From Stutzerimonas frequens (lineage in GTDB: Bacteria; Pseudomonadota; Gammaproteobacteria; Pseudomonadales; Pseudomonadaceae): a DNA stretch of 64,000 nt. The notes beneath the pieces are model-generated. The model did not search any database. It saw only the letters and a list, made by a program, of their open reading frames with translations, and was not told where the DNA came from. Both the position numbers and the translations under genes were made by a program. Shown here piece by piece: positions 60,240 to 64,000 of this stretch; the first letter of the stretch is position 1, and every line of letters starts with the position of its first letter. The stretch is taken from positions 372,001 to 436,000 of the forward strand of contig NZ_JAMOHM010000001.1 of assembly GCF_024448335.1 (NCBI RefSeq). Direction: 5' to 3'.

Positions 60240-60377
60240 CGTTTCTGCCGAGCTTAAGCTAGCCTCGAAGCAGTGCAGATCCCGGCCCCGGTTCAACCTC
60301 CGTGCCTGCTCTGGCATCATCCATTGACGAATAGCCGATCCAGGATGGCTGGGATGGATGATTTCAAGGGATGGACC

Positions 60378-63300
60378 ATGGCCGAGAGCAGTAACTTCGA
60401 CTTTCTCAAGGAACACGACCCGGTCTTCCTTCAGCTAGCCAGCAGCGCCGAGCGCGTCTTCGCAAGCGACCCCAATACCACGCTGATCAAGCTGCGCCAA
60501 CTCGGCGAGGCACTGGCGCAGGATCTGGCGGCACGGGCAGGCATCGAGCTGGACGCCACCATCTCCCAATCCGACCTGCTCTACCGACTGAGCCGCGAGA
60601 TCCAGCTCGACGGCAACATTCGCAATCTGTTCCACACCCTGCGCATCGAGGGCAACAAGGCCACTCACCAGTTCCGCACTCAGCATCGCGAAGCTCTGGA
60701 TGGGCTGAAGGTCGCCCGGGCGCTCGCCATCTGGTATCACCAGTCGTTCGGAAGCGCCGGCAGCAGCTTCAAACCGGGCCCGTTCATAACCCCTGCCGAC
60801 CCCAGTGCTCCGCTGCGCGAGTTGCAAGCGCAGATCGAGAAGCTGCGTGCCGAGCTGGGCGATAGTCGTCAGCAGTTGGAGAGCAACCACCAGCTGGCAG
60901 AACTGCTGGCACGGGAAAAGGCGGAGCAAGCCAGCCTCGCCGGTGAGATGAATGAGGAAGCGCGCGTCTACGAGCAGATCGCCCGGGAGCGTGAAGCGGA
61001 ACTGGCCAGCGCCCGCGCCGAGTTCGAGGTGCGCCTGCAGACGCTGCAGAAGCAACTGGAGAATCAGCCACTAGCCGCCGAGCAAGTCACCCGCAAGACG
61101 CAGCAGGCCAGCAGCCAGTTCGACCTCAACGAAGACCTCACCCGCATCCTCATCGACCAGCAGCTCAACGATGCCGGATGGCAGGCCGACTCGCTCGACC
61201 TCACCTATAGCAAGGGCGCTCGCCCGGAGAAGGGCAAGAACAGGGCCATCGCCGAATGGCCAACCAGCAAGCCGAAAGAAAACGCCGACTACGTGCTGTT
61301 CGCCGGGCTCACTCCGGTCGCCATCGTCGAAGCCAAGCGCAAGCGCATCAACATTGCCGACCGCATCCCACAGGCCGAGCGCTATTCGCGCCAGCTGATC
61401 ATCACTGCTGACCTGCAACCCGCCGGGCAAGAGCCGGGCTGGACCGACGGCCAGGGTGGATATTTCCAGGTCCCGTTCGCCTTCGCCTGCAATGGCAGGC
61501 CCTACATCAAGCAGCTCGCCGAGCTATCCGGCATCTGGTTCCGCGACCTGCGCAGCCCCACGAACCTGCGCCGCCCACTGCAGGACTTCCATCGGCCGGA
61601 TGGGCTGCTCGACCTGCTCAAACGCAGCCGTGAAGCGGCCGAGGCGATGCTTCAACAGGAAGGCTTCGCCTATCTCAAGCTGCGCGACTATCAGGAAAAC
61701 GCCATTCGCGCCGTCGAGCAGGCGCTCGCCGACAACCGCCGCCAATGCCTGCTGGCCATGGCCACCGGCACCGGCAAGACGCGCACCATCATCGGCCTGA
61801 TGTACCGCCTGCTGAAGGCCGAACGCTTCCGCCGTATCCTCTTTCTGGTCGACCGCAGCGCCTTGGGTCAGCAGGCCATCGAGGCGTTCAACGAAGCGAC
61901 GCTCGAGCAGAACCATACGCTCGCGCAGATCTACGACATCAAGGAGCTGGGCGACATGGCCGCCGAGGCCGAAACGCGCGTTCAGGTCGCCACCGTGCAG
62001 GCCATGGTCCGGCGCATCTTCCAGTCAGACAACCCGCCACCCATCGACGCCTTCGACTGCATCATCGTCGACGAAGCTCACCGCGGTTACACCCTCGACC
62101 AGGAAATGACTGAAGGTGAGCTGGCGGTGCGCGACCACAGCCAGTACCTCTCGCAGTACCGCCGTGTGCTCGATTACTTCGACGCCTGCCGCATCGGCCT
62201 TACCGCCACGCCGGCCAAGCACACCAGCGAAGTGTTCGGCGCGCCGATCTTCACCTACAGCTATCGCGAAGCGGTGGCCGACGACTGGCTGATCGATCAC
62301 GAACCGCCGATCCGCTACCAGACCCTGCTCAGCCAGAACGGCATTCACTTCGCCAAGGGCGAGAGCGTCAGCATCATCGATACCGCCACTGGCGAGGTGG
62401 ACGTGGCCGAGCTGGAGGACGAGCTCGACTTCGAGATCGAGTCCTTCAACCGCCGCGTGATTACAGCCGGTTTCGACAAGGTGATCTGCGCGCAGCTGGC
62501 CCAGGAGCTGGACCCTTCAGGCGATGAGAAAGCCATGATCTTCTGCGTCAACCAGGCCCACGCCGAGCGCGTGAAGAACCTGCTCGACGAAGCCTTCAAA
62601 GACGTTCACGGCGATGACTACAACCAGGCCGCCGTGCAGATCATCACCGGGCAGAGCGACAAGGTCGAACAGCTGATCCGCCAGTACAAGAACGAGCGCT
62701 ACCCGAGCATCGCCATCACCGTCGACCTGCTCACCACCGGCATCGATGTGCCACGCATCTGCCACCTGGTGTTCATGCGCCGGGTACGCTCGCGCATCCT
62801 CTATGAACAGATGAAGGGCCGTGCCACGCGTCGCTGCGACGAGATCGGCAAGACCGTGTTCCGGATTTACGACCCGGTCGACCTGTACGCCAGCCTCGAA
62901 CCGGTGGGCACCATGAAGCCGCTGGTGAAAGACCCGAGCATCAGCCTGGAACAGCTGGTCAGCGAGCTGACCAATCCCGCCAGCCTCGACGCGCCCGGCA
63001 GCCAGCCCGACAGCAGTCATGCCCATGATGTGCTCGACCAGCTCAGCCAGCGGGTGATGCGCATCCTGCGCAAGGCCAGCCACAAGGCCGAGAGCAAACC
63101 GACCCTCAAGAGCAAACTCGACGAGCTGGAAAACACGTGGGGAGTGGCACCAGACAAACTGCACCAGCACCTGCACGGGCTCGGCCCGCAGCAGGCCGCG
63201 CAGTTCATCCGTCAGCACAGCCAGCTGCTCGACCAGCTTGCCACCGTCAATGCCCTGCTCGGCTCGGAAAACTACCCGGTGATCTCCACTCACACGGACG

Positions 63301-63842
63301 AGCTGATGGTCCGCGAGCAGAACTACGGCGCCAACCAGAAGCCCGCCGACTACCTGGAAAGCTTCAACGATTTCATCCGGAACCAGCTCAACCAGTCGGT
63401 GGCCCTCGGCGTGGTGGTCAACCGCCCGCAGGACCTGACCCGCGAACAGCTGCGCGAAGTGCGCCTGCTGCTCGATGGGCATGGCTATAGCGAAGTGAAT
63501 CTGCAAAGCGCATGGCGCAACCAGACCAACCAGGAAATCGCCGCCAGCATCGTCGGCTTCATCCGCCGCGCCGCGCTTGGCGAAGCCCTGCTGCCGTTCG
63601 AGCAACGCGTGGCCAAGGCCATGGAGAAGATCTACGCCCTGCAGCAATGGACACCAGTTCAGCGCAAGTGGCTGGAGCGCCTGGCCAAGCAGCTAGTGCA
63701 TGAGGTCGTGATCGACGAAAAGCAGATCGGCGAGGCGTTCAGGAACGACGGCGGCAGCACCCGGTTGGACAAGATGCTTGGTGGGCATCTCGCTGTGGTT
63801 CTGGAGGCGTTGAATGACAACCTTTGGCCGCAGGTGGGGTGA
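60378..63842 (+). CDS. hsdR: Type I restriction endonuclease subunit R
   Basis: 1154 residues from ATG 60378 (AGGGATGG upstream). An N-terminal helical domain of DUF4145 type (about 10-125) and a coiled coil (about 145-235) come first. The nuclease domain has ADYVLFAGLTPVAIVEAKRKR (D...ExK). The translocase has Walker A ATGTGKT about 461 and DEAH about 565, plus LTATPAKHT. The family C-terminal domain follows. Needs HsdM and HsdS; hsdM appears to begin at 63971. It lies just outside the integrated elements. Confidence 0.93.
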   Translation: MAESSNFDFLKEHDPVFLQLASSAERVFASDPNTTLIKLRQLGEALAQDLAARAGIELDATISQSDLLYRLSREIQLDGNIRNLFHTLRIEGNKATHQFRTQHREALDGLKVARALAIWYHQSFGSAGSSFKPGPFITPADPSAPLRELQAQIEKLRAELGDSRQQLESNHQLAELLAREKAEQASLAGEMNEEARVYEQIAREREAELASARAEFEVRLQTLQKQLENQPLAAEQVTRKTQQASSQFDLNEDLTRILIDQQLNDAGWQADSLDLTYSKGARPEKGKNRAIAEWPTSKPKENADYVLFAGLTPVAIVEAKRKRINIADRIPQAERYSRQLIITADLQPAGQEPGWTDGQGGYFQVPFAFACNGRPYIKQLAELSGIWFRDLRSPTNLRRPLQDFHRPDGLLDLLKRSREAAEAMLQQEGFAYLKLRDYQENAIRAVEQALADNRRQCLLAMATGTGKTRTIIGLMYRLLKAERFRRILFLVDRSALGQQAIEAFNEATLEQNHTLAQIYDIKELGDMAAEAETRVQVATVQAMVRRIFQSDNPPPIDAFDCIIVDEAHRGYTLDQEMTEGELAVRDHSQYLSQYRRVLDYFDACRIGLTATPAKHTSEVFGAPIFTYSYREAVADDWLIDHEPPIRYQTLLSQNGIHFAKGESVSIIDTATGEVDVAELEDELDFEIESFNRRVITAGFDKVICAQLAQELDPSGDEKAMIFCVNQAHAERVKNLLDEAFKDVHGDDYNQAAVQIITGQSDKVEQLIRQYKNERYPSIAITVDLLTTGIDVPRICHLVFMRRVRSRILYEQMKGRATRRCDEIGKTVFRIYDPVDLYASLEPVGTMKPLVKDPSISLEQLVSELTNPASLDAPGSQPDSSHAHDVLDQLSQRVMRILRKASHKAESKPTLKSKLDELENTWGVAPDKLHQHLHGLGPQQAAQFIRQHSQLLDQLATVNALLGSENYPVISTHTDELMVREQNYGANQKPADYLESFNDFIRNQLNQSVALGVVVNRPQDLTREQLREVRLLLDGHGYSEVNLQSAWRNQTNQEIAASIVGFIRRAALGEALLPFEQRVAKAMEKIYALQQWTPVQRKWLERLAKQLVHEVVIDEKQIGEAFRNDGGSTRLDKMLGGHLAVVLEALNDNLWPQVG

Positions 63843-63970
63843 AAGGCGTAATCGGTGCTCGGGTGGCTGAACACCATGCCGTCTTTGGTGGAGGGAGTGT
63901 CCGCTGCTCCAGGACCGCGGACACTGAAAGCATGATTAGCCCGATAGCACAAGCGCTCTAGCAGGACCAC

Positions 63971-64000
63971 ATGTCAGAGACCGCGCTGGTAAATTCAGTT
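63971..64000 (+). CDS. hsdM: Probable start of hsdM (cut by window edge)
   Basis: ATG with AGGACC upstream, reading MSETALVNSV to the edge. This resembles the usual beginning of HsdM proteins and is 128 bases after hsdR. Only ten codons are visible. Confidence 0.5.
   Translation, partial: MSETALVNSV

Noticed and set aside
60378..63842. hsdR considered as cargo of the second element
   Set aside because: It lies to the right of the att core at 60187-60205 and after the probable tRNA terminator, so it belongs to the flanking chromosome or another island.

Overview
The window looks like part of a gamma-proteobacterial chromosome of the Pseudomonas/Stutzerimonas type. The backbone is GC-rich and carries a GspE-type ATPase end, two L,D-transpeptidases, a multi-PAS hybrid kinase, a DUF2388 protein, OsmC and a TRAP transporter. 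The species call is inference from gene style, not from a search.

Layout. (1) 1-13.6 kb is ordinary chromosome ending in a tRNA-Thr(TGT) gene at 13616-13691. (2) 13692-46300 is a complete P2/phiCTX-type prophage. It runs from a cos-like site and a cargo gene, through the P2 order Q-P | O-N-M-L-X, a lysis cassette, R-S, V-W-J-I-H, FI-FII-E/E'-T-U-D, then a lysogeny cassette, immunity/early genes, a P4-alpha-like primase-helicase, small early genes, an adenine methylase, a DUF4224 protein and the integrase. Three TGTA-N11-TACA boxes sit in front of the late operons and an Ogr-like zinc finger protein is encoded, so late control appears P2-like. (3) 46301-60205 is a second, independent element in tandem. 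It has its own P4-type integrase, an AlpA-like regulator, a TrfA-like initiator followed by five 21-23 bp-spaced iterons, a second tyrosine recombinase, a TraG_N-like membrane protein, several small plasmid-type genes and a Phd/ParE-type toxin-antitoxin pair. It reads as an integrated replicon or mobilizable island. (4) From 60206 the chromosome resumes with a rho-independent terminator, probably the one that once served the tRNA, followed by hsdR and the first codons of a probable hsdM.

The two elements share the tRNA 3' end as core site: 45 bp at 13647 and 46256, and 19 bp at 60187. Each integrase has a candidate set of arm-type repeats at both ends of its own element. This is a clear case of tandem accretion at one tRNA.

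The least explained parts are: the cargo gene between cos and the portal gene, which has a HEPN-like RNxxxH motif; a leftward cassette of a second repressor-like HTH, a three-helix membrane protein and a 38-residue polyproline peptide behind the phage repressor; a set of small early genes preceded by hairpins with the same CGGCAA loop; and a roughly 1 kb non-coding stretch with two strong hairpins in element 2. All functional proposals for these are inference from motifs and position.
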